From NCBI RefSeq assembly GCF_014648635.1, contig NZ_BMRM01000001.1, positions 434,001 to 498,000 of the forward strand: DNA of 64,000 bases. The letters run 5' to 3'. This DNA comes from Streptomyces cinerochromogenes (GTDB lineage: Bacteria; Actinomycetota; Actinomycetes; Streptomycetales; Streptomycetaceae). This document shows, piece by piece, positions 25,459 through 37,446 of this stretch. Under the pieces are notes generated by a model. That model was not told where the DNA came from. It searched no databases and saw nothing but the letters and a program-made list of their open reading frames with translations. Position numbers and translations under genes: made by a program. The stretch's first letter is position 1, and each line of letters begins with the position of its first letter.

Positions 25459-26001
25459 ATGTCCACCGCCCGCGACCCCCGCCCGCTGACCGGCGAGCCG
25501 CTCGCGCTCGACCTGCTCAACACCCGGTGGAACAGGGACGGGGTCGTCCAGGACCTGCTCGCGGACACCGACGGGCTGGCGGTGTGGCTCGCGGCCAACG
25601 GGCTGGCCGGAACCCACCCGTCCGGCGCGGCGGCGCTGGACCACCTGCGGGCGGCCCGCGAGGCGATCAAGGCCGCGGTGGACGGGGCACCGGAACAGGC
25701 GGCACCGCTCGTGGACGCCGTACTGGAGCACGGCCGGATCCGGGCCCGGCTGACCGCCGCCGGCCCGGCCGAGGAGCCCGAGTTCGCCGACCCCGCCTGG
25801 GGCCCGGCCTGGCTCGCCGCCCGGAACTACCTGGAGCTGCTCACCCGGGCCCCGGAGCGGATCCGCAGCTGCGCCGGGGGCCACTGCATCCTGTACTTCT
25901 TCGACACGTCCCGGAACGGCACCCGCCGCTGGTGCTCGATGGCCGCGTGCGGCAACCGGGCCAAGGCCTCCCGGCATTACGCGCGTTCGAAGGAGAACTG
26001 A
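25459..26001 (+). CDS. CGNR zinc-finger (ABATE domain) transcriptional regulator
   Basis: 180 residues from the ATG at 25459, preceded by GAGGAGG; an upstream in-frame ATG at 25378 lies inside the promoter region and is not favoured. The N-terminal ABATE domain starts LTGEPLALDLLNTRW. The C-terminus has the CGNR zinc finger IRSCAGGHCILYFFDTS...RRWCSMAACGNRAKASRHY, with CxxxxC and CxxxxCGNR. These proteins are thought to bind DNA as stress-linked regulators. It is divergent from the VOC/PNPOx/Nudix unit, which is its most likely target. Confidence 0.9.
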   Translation: MSTARDPRPLTGEPLALDLLNTRWNRDGVVQDLLADTDGLAVWLAANGLAGTHPSGAAALDHLRAAREAIKAAVDGAPEQAAPLVDAVLEHGRIRARLTAAGPAEEPEFADPAWGPAWLAARNYLELLTRAPERIRSCAGGHCILYFFDTSRNGTRRWCSMAACGNRAKASRHYARSKEN

Positions 26002-26155
26002 GCAAATACCGGACTATCGCCACCGGATCCGCTCACATCCCATCGCGGGTTTTCCCCATACGTTCATCTCGATTAGGTCAACGGTCCCCAAACCCATGCC
26101 CCTTCGGTAAGGCTGAGCGCTCTCGTCCGCTCGTTCCTTTACCTGAGGGATGCCG

Positions 26156-29100
26156 ATGACCCACACGCCCGAGCGTGATCCCATATCCGGCCCGAGACGC
26201 CTGGCCCGCACAGCGGTGGCCGTGGGTGTCGTGGCCGCCCTCTCCGCCGTGGGGCCGGTGCCCCTGGCCCTCGCCGCGGACCCGGTCCCCGCCCCGGCCG
26301 CCGGCCCCGGCGTCAAGTCCGCCCCCGACAAGCTGGGGTCGGACGACGCGGCCCTGCTCGCCGAGGCCAAGGCCGACGGCGACAAGAACGTCACGATGAT
26401 GATCGCGACCTCGCCCGGCCAGACGGAGCGGGTCGCCGCGGAGCTGGACGCGGTCGAGGGCGGCCTGGTGGGCCGCACCGACGACAAGCTCGGCTACGTC
26501 CGCGCCACCGTCCCGACGGGCCGGGCGGACTCGGCGATCGCCGCCGCCGTGAAGCTCTCCTCGGTGCGGGCCATCGACCTCAAGCAGGAGATCCCGCTGG
26601 ACGACCCGGCGCCGAGCGGCACCCGGGCCGCCGCCGGCAAGGGCACCTACCCCGCGCCGGGCAGGAAGACCCCCGCCGAGAACCCGTACAACCCGTCCTT
26701 CGAGACCGGTGCCGTCGATTTCGTCGAGGACCACCCCAAGGCCGACGGCCGCGGCATCACCATCGGCATCCTCGACTCAGGCATCGACCTCGGCCACCCG
26801 GCGCTGCAGAAGACCACCACCGGCGAGCGGAAGATCGTCGACTGGGTGACCGCGACCGACCCGGTCGCCGACGGCGACGGCACCTGGCGGCGGATGACCA
26901 CGGGGGTCTCGGGTCCCTCCTTCTCCATCACCACCGCCTCCCAGGGCACCGAGAAGTTCACCGCGCCCGAGGGCTCGTACAAGTTCAACTACATGTACGA
27001 GTCCGCCACCGCCGGCGGTGACGAGAAGGGCGACCTCAACCGGGACGGCGACACCACCGACGCCTGGGGCGTGCTGTACGACCCGGCCGCCGGCACGGTC
27101 CGCGTCGACACGAACGACAACCTGGACTTCACCGACGACCCGGCGATGAAGCCGTACAAGGACGGCTTCCAGGTCGGCTACTTCGGCACCGACGACCCCG
27201 CCACGGATGTCGCCGAGCGCGTGCCGTTCGTGGTCGAGACCCGCAAGGACGTCGTCTACAACTCCTCCGGCGCCAAGGCCGACTACGTCAACATCGGCGT
27301 CATCGAGTCCGAGCACGGCACCCACGTCGCCGGCATCACCGCCGCGAACGGCCTGTTCGGCGGCCGGATGAACGGCGCGGCCCCGGGCGCCAAGCTGGTC
27401 TCCTCGCGGGCCTGCACCTGGACCGGCGGCTGCACCAACGTCGCCCTCACCGAGGGCATGATCGACCTCGTCACCAAGCGCGGCGTCGACATCGTCAACA
27501 TGTCGATCGGCGGCCTGCCCGCGCTGAACGACGGCAACAACGCGCGCGCCGAGCTGTACACCCGGCTCATCGACACCTACGGCGTCCAGCTGGTGATCTC
27601 CGCCGGCAACTCCGGGCCCGGCGCCAACACCATCGGCGACCCCGGCCTCGCCGACAAGGTGATCTCGGTCGGCGCGGCGATCTCCAAGGAGACCTGGGCC
27701 GCCAACTACGGCTCGGTCGTGGAGAAGAAGTACGCGATGATGCCGTTCTCCTCGCGCGGCCCGCGTGAGGACGGCGGCTTCACGCCGACCCTGACCGCCC
27801 CCGGCGCCGCGATCAACACCACCCAGACCTGGCTGCCGGGCGCCCCGGTCGCCGAGGCGGGCTACTCCCTGCCGGCCGGCTACTCGATGCTCCAGGGCAC
27901 CTCGATGGCCTCCCCGCAGGCCACCGGTGCCTCCGCGCTGCTGCTGAGCGCCGCCAGGCAGAAGGGCATCGACCTGACGCCCGCCAAGCTGCGCACGGCG
28001 CTGACCTCGACCGCCGACCACATCAAGGGCGTGCAGGCGTACGAGGAGGGCGCGGGCCTCATCGACATCGTGGACGCGTGGGACGCCATCAAGGACGACG
28101 CCTCCGCGCACGACTACACGGTCAAGGCCCCGGTCGACACCGCGATCGACTACGCCCTGAAGACCCCGGGCTTCGGCACCGGCCTCTACGACCGCGAGGG
28201 CGGCCTGAAGGCGGGCGAGAGGAAGACGTACGACGTGACCGTCACCCGTACGTCCGGCCCGGACAAGGCGGTCCGGCACGAGCTGCGCTTCGCGAACAAC
28301 GCCGGCGGCACCTTCCGGATCGTCGGCGACGACGACGTGCGGCTCCCGCTGAACCAGCCGGTCACCGTCAAGGTGCAGGCGGCCCCGGGGTCCGAGGGGA
28401 TCAAGAGCGCGATCCTGGAGGTCGACGACCCGAGGACCGAGGGCGTCGACAAGCAGATCCTCACCACGGTCGTGGTCGCGGCCCCGGTGAAGTACACCTA
28501 CTCCGCGTCCGGTTCGGTGCAGCGCAACAGCACCCGGTCCTACTTCCTGACCGTGCCGGAGGGCGCGACGTCGCTGGAGGTCGCGCTCGGCGGGCTGAAG
28601 GACAAGAGCCAGACCCGGTTCATCGCCGTCCACCCCTACGGCGTCCCGTCCGACAACACCTCGACGCCGTACTGCTACAACAACTACCTGGACGGCAACG
28701 GCTGCAAGCCCGACGTCCGCTCCTACGCCGACCCGCAGACCGGCGTCTGGGAGGTCGAGGTCGAGTCCCGGCGGACCTCCCCGCTGCTCGACAACCCCTA
28801 CCGGCTGGACGTCACCGTCCTCGGCGCGGCCTTCGACCCGGCGACGGTGACCGTCCCGGAGGCCAAGGTGGGCACCCCGGCCACGGCCGGCTGGAAGGTG
28901 ACCGACACGTACGCCGCCCTCGACGGCAAGCTGGTCGGCGGCCCGCTCGGCTCGGCCAGGACCACCCGCCCCGCCATCAAGGAGGGCGAGACGCAGACCA
29001 GCACGGTCGAGGTGCCGGCCGGCGCCACCTCCCTGGACGTCGCCATCGGGGGCGTCTCGGACACGGCGGCCGACCTGGACCTCGCGGTGTACGACTCCGC

Positions 29101-29452
29101 CGGCAAGGAGGTCGGCAAGTCCGCCGACGGTGACTCCGAGGAGGCGGTCTCCGTGCCGTCCCCGGCCGCCGGCACCTACACCATCGAGGTCGTGGGCTAC
29201 TCGGTGCCGTCCGGCTCGACCGACTACGACTACCGGGACGTGTTCTTCTCGACCGCGCTCGGCTCCGTCACGGTCGACGGCTCGGCCCCGGTGAAGCTGG
29301 ACACGGGTGACTCGGCGACGGTGACCGGCCAGGTCACGGCCGCCGCCCAGGCCCCGGCCGGCCGCGAGTTCTTCGGGCGGGTCCAGCTGGTGAACGCGCG
29401 CGGCACGGTCGCGGGCACCGGCAGCGTGAAGATCGAGAAGGTCACGCCGTAA
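26156..29452 (+). CDS. Large secreted S8 subtilisin-family serine protease
   Basis: 1098 residues from the ATG at 26156, which has GAGGG at 6 nt; the ATG two codons earlier overlaps that site. A signal peptide (hydrophobic about 20-38, ALAADP cleavage) precedes a propeptide of roughly 100 residues. The catalytic triad is Asp207 (GILDSGIDLGH), His387 (EHGTHVAGITAANG) and Ser583 (GTSMASPQATGASALLL). About 180 residues separate Asp and His, an insertion as in tripeptidyl-peptidase-II-like subtilases. The last 450 residues form beta-rich domains, including pre-peptidase-C-like repeats. It degrades extracellular protein. Confidence 0.94.
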   Translation: MTHTPERDPISGPRRLARTAVAVGVVAALSAVGPVPLALAADPVPAPAAGPGVKSAPDKLGSDDAALLAEAKADGDKNVTMMIATSPGQTERVAAELDAVEGGLVGRTDDKLGYVRATVPTGRADSAIAAAVKLSSVRAIDLKQEIPLDDPAPSGTRAAAGKGTYPAPGRKTPAENPYNPSFETGAVDFVEDHPKADGRGITIGILDSGIDLGHPALQKTTTGERKIVDWVTATDPVADGDGTWRRMTTGVSGPSFSITTASQGTEKFTAPEGSYKFNYMYESATAGGDEKGDLNRDGDTTDAWGVLYDPAAGTVRVDTNDNLDFTDDPAMKPYKDGFQVGYFGTDDPATDVAERVPFVVETRKDVVYNSSGAKADYVNIGVIESEHGTHVAGITAANGLFGGRMNGAAPGAKLVSSRACTWTGGCTNVALTEGMIDLVTKRGVDIVNMSIGGLPALNDGNNARAELYTRLIDTYGVQLVISAGNSGPGANTIGDPGLADKVISVGAAISKETWAANYGSVVEKKYAMMPFSSRGPREDGGFTPTLTAPGAAINTTQTWLPGAPVAEAGYSLPAGYSMLQGTSMASPQATGASALLLSAARQKGIDLTPAKLRTALTSTADHIKGVQAYEEGAGLIDIVDAWDAIKDDASAHDYTVKAPVDTAIDYALKTPGFGTGLYDREGGLKAGERKTYDVTVTRTSGPDKAVRHELRFANNAGGTFRIVGDDDVRLPLNQPVTVKVQAAPGSEGIKSAILEVDDPRTEGVDKQILTTVVVAAPVKYTYSASGSVQRNSTRSYFLTVPEGATSLEVALGGLKDKSQTRFIAVHPYGVPSDNTSTPYCYNNYLDGNGCKPDVRSYADPQTGVWEVEVESRRTSPLLDNPYRLDVTVLGAAFDPATVTVPEAKVGTPATAGWKVTDTYAALDGKLVGGPLGSARTTRPAIKEGETQTSTVEVPAGATSLDVAIGGVSDTAADLDLAVYDSAGKEVGKSADGDSEEAVSVPSPAAGTYTIEVVGYSVPSGSTDYDYRDVFFSTALGSVTVDGSAPVKLDTGDSATVTGQVTAAAQAPAGREFFGRVQLVNARGTVAGTGSVKIEKVTP

Positions 29453-29468
29453 CGGGGTGACGCGCAGG

Positions 29469-29504
29469 GGAGGGGCGGGCGTCCTGACGGACTCCCGCCC
29501 CTCC
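29469..29504. terminator. Terminator after the subtilase gene
   Basis: GGAGGGGCGGG / CCCGCCCCTCC, an 11-bp perfect stem with an inner GTCC/GGAC extension, followed by TTTCCT. It may also serve the convergent gene. Confidence 0.7.
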
Positions 29505-29508
29505 TTTC

Positions 29509-29567
29509 CTGTCCCCTGTCCCCTGTCCCCTGCCCCCTGCCCCTGCCCCTGTCCCTGTCCCTGTCCC

Positions 29568-29569
<2 letters not shown>
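29509..29569. repeat. C-rich heptamer/hexamer microsatellite
   Basis: Tandem TGTCCCC-type heptamers pass into TGCCCC and TGTCCC hexamers, about nine units in all. The tract runs up to the stop codon of the convergent gene. On the minus strand it is a G-run array GGGACA-like. Confidence 0.85.
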
Positions 29570-32493
<2,924 letters not shown>

Positions 32494-32508
32494 CCCGCGC
32501 CTCCCACC

Positions 32509-32534
32509 AGGGGCGGCCCCGCCGGGCCGCCCCT
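32509..32534 (+). terminator. Terminator of asd
   Basis: AGGGGCGGCCC / GGGCCGCCCCT, a perfect 11-bp stem with a 4-nt loop, then TTCGC. Confidence 0.75.
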
Positions 32535-32582
32535 TTCGCATGCCCCCCGCGTCCCCGCAGCGGCCCGCAGCGCGCGTGGAAA

Positions 32583-32614
32583 AGGGGCGCCCGGCCCAGC
32601 GGCCGGGCGCCCCT
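32583..32614 (-). terminator. Terminator of pepN copy 2
   Basis: Perfect 14-bp stem (32583-32596 with 32601-32614) and 4-nt loop. Read on the minus strand it is followed by TTTTCC, giving the U-tail of a standard intrinsic terminator. Confidence 0.8.
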
Positions 32615-32631
32615 CGTCGCCGTGGCGTCGG

Positions 32632-35211
32632 CTACTCGGCGGAGTCCGCCGCCGCGTCCGCCGCCTGGGCCTTCAGGGCGCGCTCGACGCCCGAGCGGGA
32701 CTCCGAGACGAGACGGCGCAGGGCCGGGGTCGGGTCGGCCGAGGACAGCCAGGCGTCGGTCTTGGCCAGGGTGGCCTCCGAGACCTGGACCGCCGGGTAC
32801 AGGCCGACGGCGATCTGCTGGGCCATCTCGTGCGAGCGGGACTCCCACAGGCCCTTGACGACCTCGAAGTACCTGTCCGCGTAGGGCTCGAGCAGCTCCC
32901 GCTGGTCGGTCTGGACGAAGCCGCCGATCACGGCCTCCTGCACGGCGTTGGGCAGCTTGTCGGAGTCGACGACCGAGGACCAGGCCTCCGCCTTCGCCTC
33001 CGGCGTGGGGCGGGAGGCGCGGGCGGTGGCCGCGTGCCGTTCGCCGGCCGCCGTCTTGTCCCGCTCGTACTCGCCGGCGATCTCCGTCTCGTCGTACCGG
33101 CCGACGGCGGCGAGCCGCTCGACGAACGCCCAGCGCAGCTCGGTGTCGACGGCCAGGCCCTCGATGGTCTGCGTGCCGTCGAGCAGGGCCTCCAGGAGGT
33201 CCAGCTGCTCCGGGGTGCGGGCGGTGGCCGCGAAGGCGCGGGCCCAGGCCAGCTGGTGGTCGCTGCCGGGCTCGGCCGTGCGCAGGTGGGCCAGCGTGGC
33301 GTCGGTCCAGCGGGTGAGCAGGGACTCGCGGGCGGCCGGGGCGGCGTACAGGTCGATGGCCAGCTTGACCTGGCGGTGCAGGGACTGCACCACACCGATG
33401 TCGGACTCCTTGCCGATGCCGGACAGCACCAGGGAGAGGTAGTCGCGGGTGGCCAGCTCGCCGTCCCGGGTCATGTCCCAGGCCGAGGCCCAGCACAGGG
33501 CGCGCGGCAGGGACTCCGCGAAGTCGCCGAGGTGCTCGGTGACGACCTTCAGGGAGTCCTCGTCCAGGCGGACCTTGGCGTAGGACAGGTCGTCGTCGTT
33601 GAGGAGGATCACCGCGGGGCGGGGCCTGCCGGTCAGCTGCGGTACGGCGGTCAGCGCGCCGTCGACGTCCAGCTCGATCCGCTCCGTGCGCACCAGCTTG
33701 CCGGCGTCGGAGAGGTCGTACAGGCCGATGGCGACGCGGTGCGGGCGCAGGACCGGCTCGCCCTTGGCGCCGGCGGGCAGCGCCGGGGCCTCCTGGCGGA
33801 CGGCGAAGGAGGTGATCACACCGTCCGCGTCCGTCTGCACCTCCGGGCGCAGGACGTTGATGCCGGCCGTCTCCAGCCACTTCTTCGACCAGGTCTTCAG
33901 GTCACGGCCGGAGGTCTCCTCCAGCGCGCCCAGCAGGTCGGACAGGCGGGTGTTGCCGAACGCGTGGCGCTTGAAATAGGCCTGGACGCCCTTGAAGAAC
34001 TCGTCCTCGCCGACGTACGCGACCAGCTGCTTCAGCACGCTGGCGCCCTTGGCGTAGGTGATGCCGTCGAAGTTGACGAGCACGTCGTCCAGGTCGCGGA
34101 TGTCCGCCATGATCGGGTGCGTGGACGGCAGCTGGTCCTGCCGGTACGCCCAGGTCTTCATGGAGTTGGCGAACGTGGTCCACGAGTGCGGCCAGCGGGA
34201 GCCGGGCGCGGAGGCCTGGCAGGCGATGGAGGTGTAGGTGGCGAACGACTCGTTCAGCCACAGGTCGTTCCACCACTCCATGGTGACCAGGTCGCCGAAC
34301 CACATGTGGGCCAGCTCGTGCAGGATGGTCTCCGCGCGGACCTCGTACGCCGCGTCGGTCACCTTGGACCGGAAGACGTACTGGTCGCGGATGGTGACCG
34401 CGCCCGCGTTCTCCATGGCGCCCGCGTTGAACTCGGGCACGAACAGCTGGTCGTACTTCTCGAACGGGTAGGCGTAGTCGAACTTCTCCTGGAACCAGTC
34501 GAAGCCCTGCCGCGTGACCTCGAAGATCGCGTCGGAGTCCAGGAACTCGGCGAGCGAGGGCCGGCAGTAGATGCCGAGCGGCACGGACTGCCCGTCCTTC
34601 TCGTACACGCTGTGCACGGAGTGGTACGGGCCGACGATCAGCGCGGTGACGTACGTCGACATGCGCGGGGTCGGCGCGAAGACCCAGACGTTGTCCTTGG
34701 GCTCCGGGGTCGGGGAGTTGGAGATGACGGTCCAGCCCTCGGGCGCCTTCACGGTGAACTGGAAGGTGGCCTTCAGGTCGGGCTGCTCGAAGGAGGCGAA
34801 GACGCGGCGGGCGTCCGGCACCTCGAACTGCGTGTACAGGTAGGCCTGCTCGTCCACCGGGTCGACGAAGCGGTGCAGGCCCTCGCCGGTGTTGGTATAG
34901 GCGCAGTCCGCGACGACCCGCAGGACGTTGCGGCCCTCCAGCAGCTCCGGCAGCGCGATCCGCGAGTCCGCGAAGACCTCGGCGGGGTCCAGCTGGTCGC
35001 CGTTGAGGGCCACCTCGTGGACGGTCGGGGCCACCAGGTCGATGAACGACTGGGCACCACCGCGCGCCACGTCGAAGCGCACCGTGGTCACGGACCGGTA
35101 GGTACCGCCCTCCTGCGCGCCGGAGAGGTCGAGATCGATCTCGTACGAGTCAACGGTGAGCAGCTCGGCCCGCTGCTGCGCCTCTTCGCGAGTCAGGTTT
35201 GTGCCAGGCAC
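32632..35211 (-). CDS. pepN: Aminopeptidase N, M1 family (copy 2)
   Basis: 859 residues from a GTG at 35211 with GAGGAG at 8 nt. Motifs: FNAGAMENAGAVTI; zinc site HELAH at His298, Glu299 and His302 with Glu321 in LNESF. It is colinear over its whole length with the gene at 14158 (shared MPG-N-L, LHRFVDP, YLYTQ, FEQPDLKA, QLPSTHP, NFDGITYAKGASVLKQLVAYVG), so the two are full-length paralogs. It trims N-terminal residues from cytoplasmic peptides. It lies next to asd, as I recall for the main pepN gene in S. coelicolor. Confidence 0.95.
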   Translation of the reverse strand: MPGTNLTREEAQQRAELLTVDSYEIDLDLSGAQEGGTYRSVTTVRFDVARGGAQSFIDLVAPTVHEVALNGDQLDPAEVFADSRIALPELLEGRNVLRVVADCAYTNTGEGLHRFVDPVDEQAYLYTQFEVPDARRVFASFEQPDLKATFQFTVKAPEGWTVISNSPTPEPKDNVWVFAPTPRMSTYVTALIVGPYHSVHSVYEKDGQSVPLGIYCRPSLAEFLDSDAIFEVTRQGFDWFQEKFDYAYPFEKYDQLFVPEFNAGAMENAGAVTIRDQYVFRSKVTDAAYEVRAETILHELAHMWFGDLVTMEWWNDLWLNESFATYTSIACQASAPGSRWPHSWTTFANSMKTWAYRQDQLPSTHPIMADIRDLDDVLVNFDGITYAKGASVLKQLVAYVGEDEFFKGVQAYFKRHAFGNTRLSDLLGALEETSGRDLKTWSKKWLETAGINVLRPEVQTDADGVITSFAVRQEAPALPAGAKGEPVLRPHRVAIGLYDLSDAGKLVRTERIELDVDGALTAVPQLTGRPRPAVILLNDDDLSYAKVRLDEDSLKVVTEHLGDFAESLPRALCWASAWDMTRDGELATRDYLSLVLSGIGKESDIGVVQSLHRQVKLAIDLYAAPAARESLLTRWTDATLAHLRTAEPGSDHQLAWARAFAATARTPEQLDLLEALLDGTQTIEGLAVDTELRWAFVERLAAVGRYDETEIAGEYERDKTAAGERHAATARASRPTPEAKAEAWSSVVDSDKLPNAVQEAVIGGFVQTDQRELLEPYADRYFEVVKGLWESRSHEMAQQIAVGLYPAVQVSEATLAKTDAWLSSADPTPALRRLVSESRSGVERALKAQAADAAADSAE

Positions 35212-35323
35212 GCGGTCATCTCCTCGTTATGTGTCGGTTGCGCCATCCTTCCATGGGACCGACGGGGAACGCGATGTCCGGTTCCCGCCGGTGCGCGTGG
35301 CGCCGGGGCGGGACGCTGGGGGC

Positions 35324-35800
35324 ATGACGACCCACATCGCACGTCCCATCGAGCCCGCCGTCCTGAAGGAACTGCGGACCGCCGACGACGCCGGCCGCCC
35401 CGTGGCCGCGGTGACCGACGAGGAGGGCGGCGCCCCGCTGCGCTGCTGCCTGCGCCGCAGCGAGCCCGGCGAGCGGATCGCCCTCGTCTCCTACGCGCCG
35501 CTGCGCCGCTGGGCGGCCGGAACGGGCGCCGACCCCGGTGCCTACGACGAGCAGGGCCCCGTCTTCGTCCACGCCGAGGAGTGCCCGGGGCCGGCCGGGG
35601 ACGCCCTGCCCTTCACCGACGCCCACCGCGTCCTGCGCCGCTACTCGTCCGCCGGCCGCATCCTCGGCGGCCGCCTGGTGACGGACGCGGACGCCTTCCG
35701 GCCGGCCCTGGCCGAGGCCTTCGCCGACCCGGAGGTGGCGCTGGTGCATGTGCGGGCGGTGGAGTACGGGTGCTTTCTGTACGAGGTGCGGCGGGGATAG
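35324..35800 (+). CDS. DUF1203-like protein, unknown function
   Basis: 158 residues from the ATG at 35324 (GGGGG adjacent); the open extension upstream overlaps the pepN promoter. The text CCLRRSEPGERIALVSYAPL, EQGPVFVHAEECPG, LPFTDAHRVLRRYSSAGRI and LVHVRAVEYGCFLYEVRR matches the DUF1203 pattern. It has no signal or membrane segment and no assigned activity. Several conserved Cys and His residues could bind a metal, but this is speculation. Confidence 0.8.
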   Translation: MTTHIARPIEPAVLKELRTADDAGRPVAAVTDEEGGAPLRCCLRRSEPGERIALVSYAPLRRWAAGTGADPGAYDEQGPVFVHAEECPGPAGDALPFTDAHRVLRRYSSAGRILGGRLVTDADAFRPALAEAFADPEVALVHVRAVEYGCFLYEVRRG

Positions 35801-35916
35801 GTACGGCGGGAGCAGGTGCGGCGGGGAGGAAGCCCCCGGCACGCCGCTGCCGGACGGGCAGCGGGGCCCGTCCGGCAGCGGCGGCGGAATCAGGGGTGCG
35901 GTGCCGCGTGCGGCGC

Positions 35917-36168
35917 TCAGTTGACGACGACCACCACGACGCCGCCACCGAAGCCGAAGCCGGGGACGAAGCCCGCGCCGAAGCCGTTGCGGAAGCCGTT
36001 GTTGAAGAAGCAGTTGCCGCCGAAGCCGCGGTTGAAGCAGCCGTGGGTCGGGGCCTGGTCCGGGGTCGCGGCCGAGGCCGTGCCCGCCGTGCCGATCGCG
36101 GCGCCACCGGCAAGGAGGACGCCGGTCGCGGTGGCCGCGAGGAGACGCCTCACGCGTTGTGCTTTCAT
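35917..36168 (-). CDS. Small secreted Gly/Phe/Asn-rich peptide
   Basis: 83 residues from the ATG at 36168; the reading frame is open 58 codons further but without a start site. A signal peptide of about 33 residues (basic start, LLAATATGVLLAGGAAIG, cleavage after ASA) leaves a mature peptide near 50 residues. This is built of NRGFGGNCFFNNGFRNGFGA-type repeats with two Cys, then FGFGG and a terminal run of six Val before Asn. No homologous function is known to me. The composition suggests a self-associating or surface-active secreted peptide (inference). Confidence 0.75.
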   Translation of the reverse strand: MKAQRVRRLLAATATGVLLAGGAAIGTAGTASAATPDQAPTHGCFNRGFGGNCFFNNGFRNGFGAGFVPGFGFGGGVVVVVVN

Positions 36169-36391
36169 GGGCCTACCTTCCTTCCACGCCCTCGCGGGGG
36201 TTTCCGGTGCGGGGCGATGGCCGCGGCCGCGGGGATCGGGCGGCGCGGTCGTAGGTGTTGCCGCGGGGGGACGAACAGCGGGCCTGCGCCACTTCGGCTG
36301 TCGGCCCCGGGGGACGGGGCACTCGCCGCCGGCGGCGGGCACACCCCTGATCGCGGCCCTTTTCCCTTCACGCTAGCCGCCCTTCGGTGAC

Positions 36392-37324
36392 TCAGCATCT
36401 CGGGCCCGAACGCGCTCGGTCCCCAAGGGCCGGGGCGGCCGCGTGGCGCAGGGCCTCCAGGACCCTGGCGGTCGCCGGGGCGTCGGCGGCGCCGCGGCGT
36501 ACCGCCGCCACCACGTGGCGTACGGGGCGGCCCGCGCCGAGTTCCCGGAGGACCACGCCCGCTCGCCGGCCGGCCGCCGTCCTCGGGACCAGGGCGACGC
36601 CCATCCCCGCCTCCACCATGGCCAGGATCGCGGTCCAGCCGGAGGCCGAGTGCCCTTGGTGGGGGCTGAAGCCGGCCGCCTCGCAGGCGCGCCGGGTGAT
36701 GTCCGACCAGGGGCCGCTGCCGCCGAAGATCCAGGACTCGGCGGCCAGATCGGTGAGGGTGAGGCCGGGGGCGGAGGCCAGGGGGTGGTCGGGGGGCAGG
36801 GCGACGTCCAGCGGGTCGGCGAGGAGCGGGACGTGGGTGAAGCGGGGGTCGGCCGCGCTGGGGGCCTCGGCCGCGAGGGACAGCGCGAGGTCGACGTCGC
36901 CGGCGGCCAGCAGGTCGTAGGCCTCGGCGGCCTCCGCCTCCCGGACCCGTACCGTCACCTGCGGATGCGTGGCGCGCAGGGCCCGTACGGCCGGTACGAC
37001 CAGGGCGGGGACGGCGGTCGGGAAGGCGCCGACGCGGACCTCGCCGGCCTCGCCGTGCGCGTACGCCGTGAGGGCCGCGTCGGCCCGCTCCAGCTGTTCG
37101 AACACCGGCTCGGTGTGGGCGAGGACCAGCCGGGCCGCGTCGGTGAGCCGGACCCGGCGGCCCTGCGCCTCCAGCAGGGGCACGCCGAGCTGGGCGGCGA
37201 GGTTGCTGAGCTGCTGGGAGACCGCGGACGGGGTCATGTGCAGGGCCTCGGCCGTCGCGGTGACCGTGCCCCGTTCGCGCAGGGTGCGCAGGATCCGCAG
37301 CTTCCTCAGGTCCCACTCGGCCAT
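36392..37324 (-). CDS. LysR-family transcriptional regulator
   Basis: 310 residues. The winged helix-turn-helix is at the N-terminus (LRKLRILRTLRERGTVTATA, LHMTPSAVSQQLSNLAAQLG), followed by a periplasmic-binding-protein-like effector domain (VRVGAFPTAVPALVVPAV...VDLALSLAAE). The order is typical of LysR proteins that bind small molecules and activate nearby genes. Two EamA exporter genes lie directly upstream on the same strand, the nearest ending 122 bp away, and are the obvious candidates for control. A 22-bp tandem repeat fills the upstream gap. No good ribosome binding site precedes the ATG. Confidence 0.92.
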   Translation of the reverse strand: MAEWDLRKLRILRTLRERGTVTATAEALHMTPSAVSQQLSNLAAQLGVPLLEAQGRRVRLTDAARLVLAHTEPVFEQLERADAALTAYAHGEAGEVRVGAFPTAVPALVVPAVRALRATHPQVTVRVREAEAAEAYDLLAAGDVDLALSLAAEAPSAADPRFTHVPLLADPLDVALPPDHPLASAPGLTLTDLAAESWIFGGSGPWSDITRRACEAAGFSPHQGHSASGWTAILAMVEAGMGVALVPRTAAGRRAGVVLRELGAGRPVRHVVAAVRRGAADAPATARVLEALRHAAAPALGDRARSGPRC

Positions 37325-37357
37325 GCACGCACCGTACCCGCCGCCGCCACGGCCGCC

Positions 37358-37445
37358 GGAGCGCGGCCTCGCGGACGCCGGAGCGCGGCCTCGCGGACGC
37401 CGGAGCGCGGCCTCGCGGACGCCGGGGCGCGGCCTCCCGGACGCC
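37358..37445. repeat. 22-bp tandem repeat, four units, upstream of the LysR gene
   Basis: Three identical 22-bp units (37358-37379, 37380-37401, 37402-37423; core GAGCGCGGCCTCGCGGACGC) and a fourth with two changes (37424-37445). The array ends one base before the stop codon of the exporter gene and occupies the region where the LysR promoter would lie. Confidence 0.95.
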
Positions 37446-37446
37446 G

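Noticed and set aside
32830..36390. 1186-codon open frame on the plus strand across pepN copy 2
   Set aside because: Antisense shadow of the second aminopeptidase gene, with low-complexity composition and no start signal.
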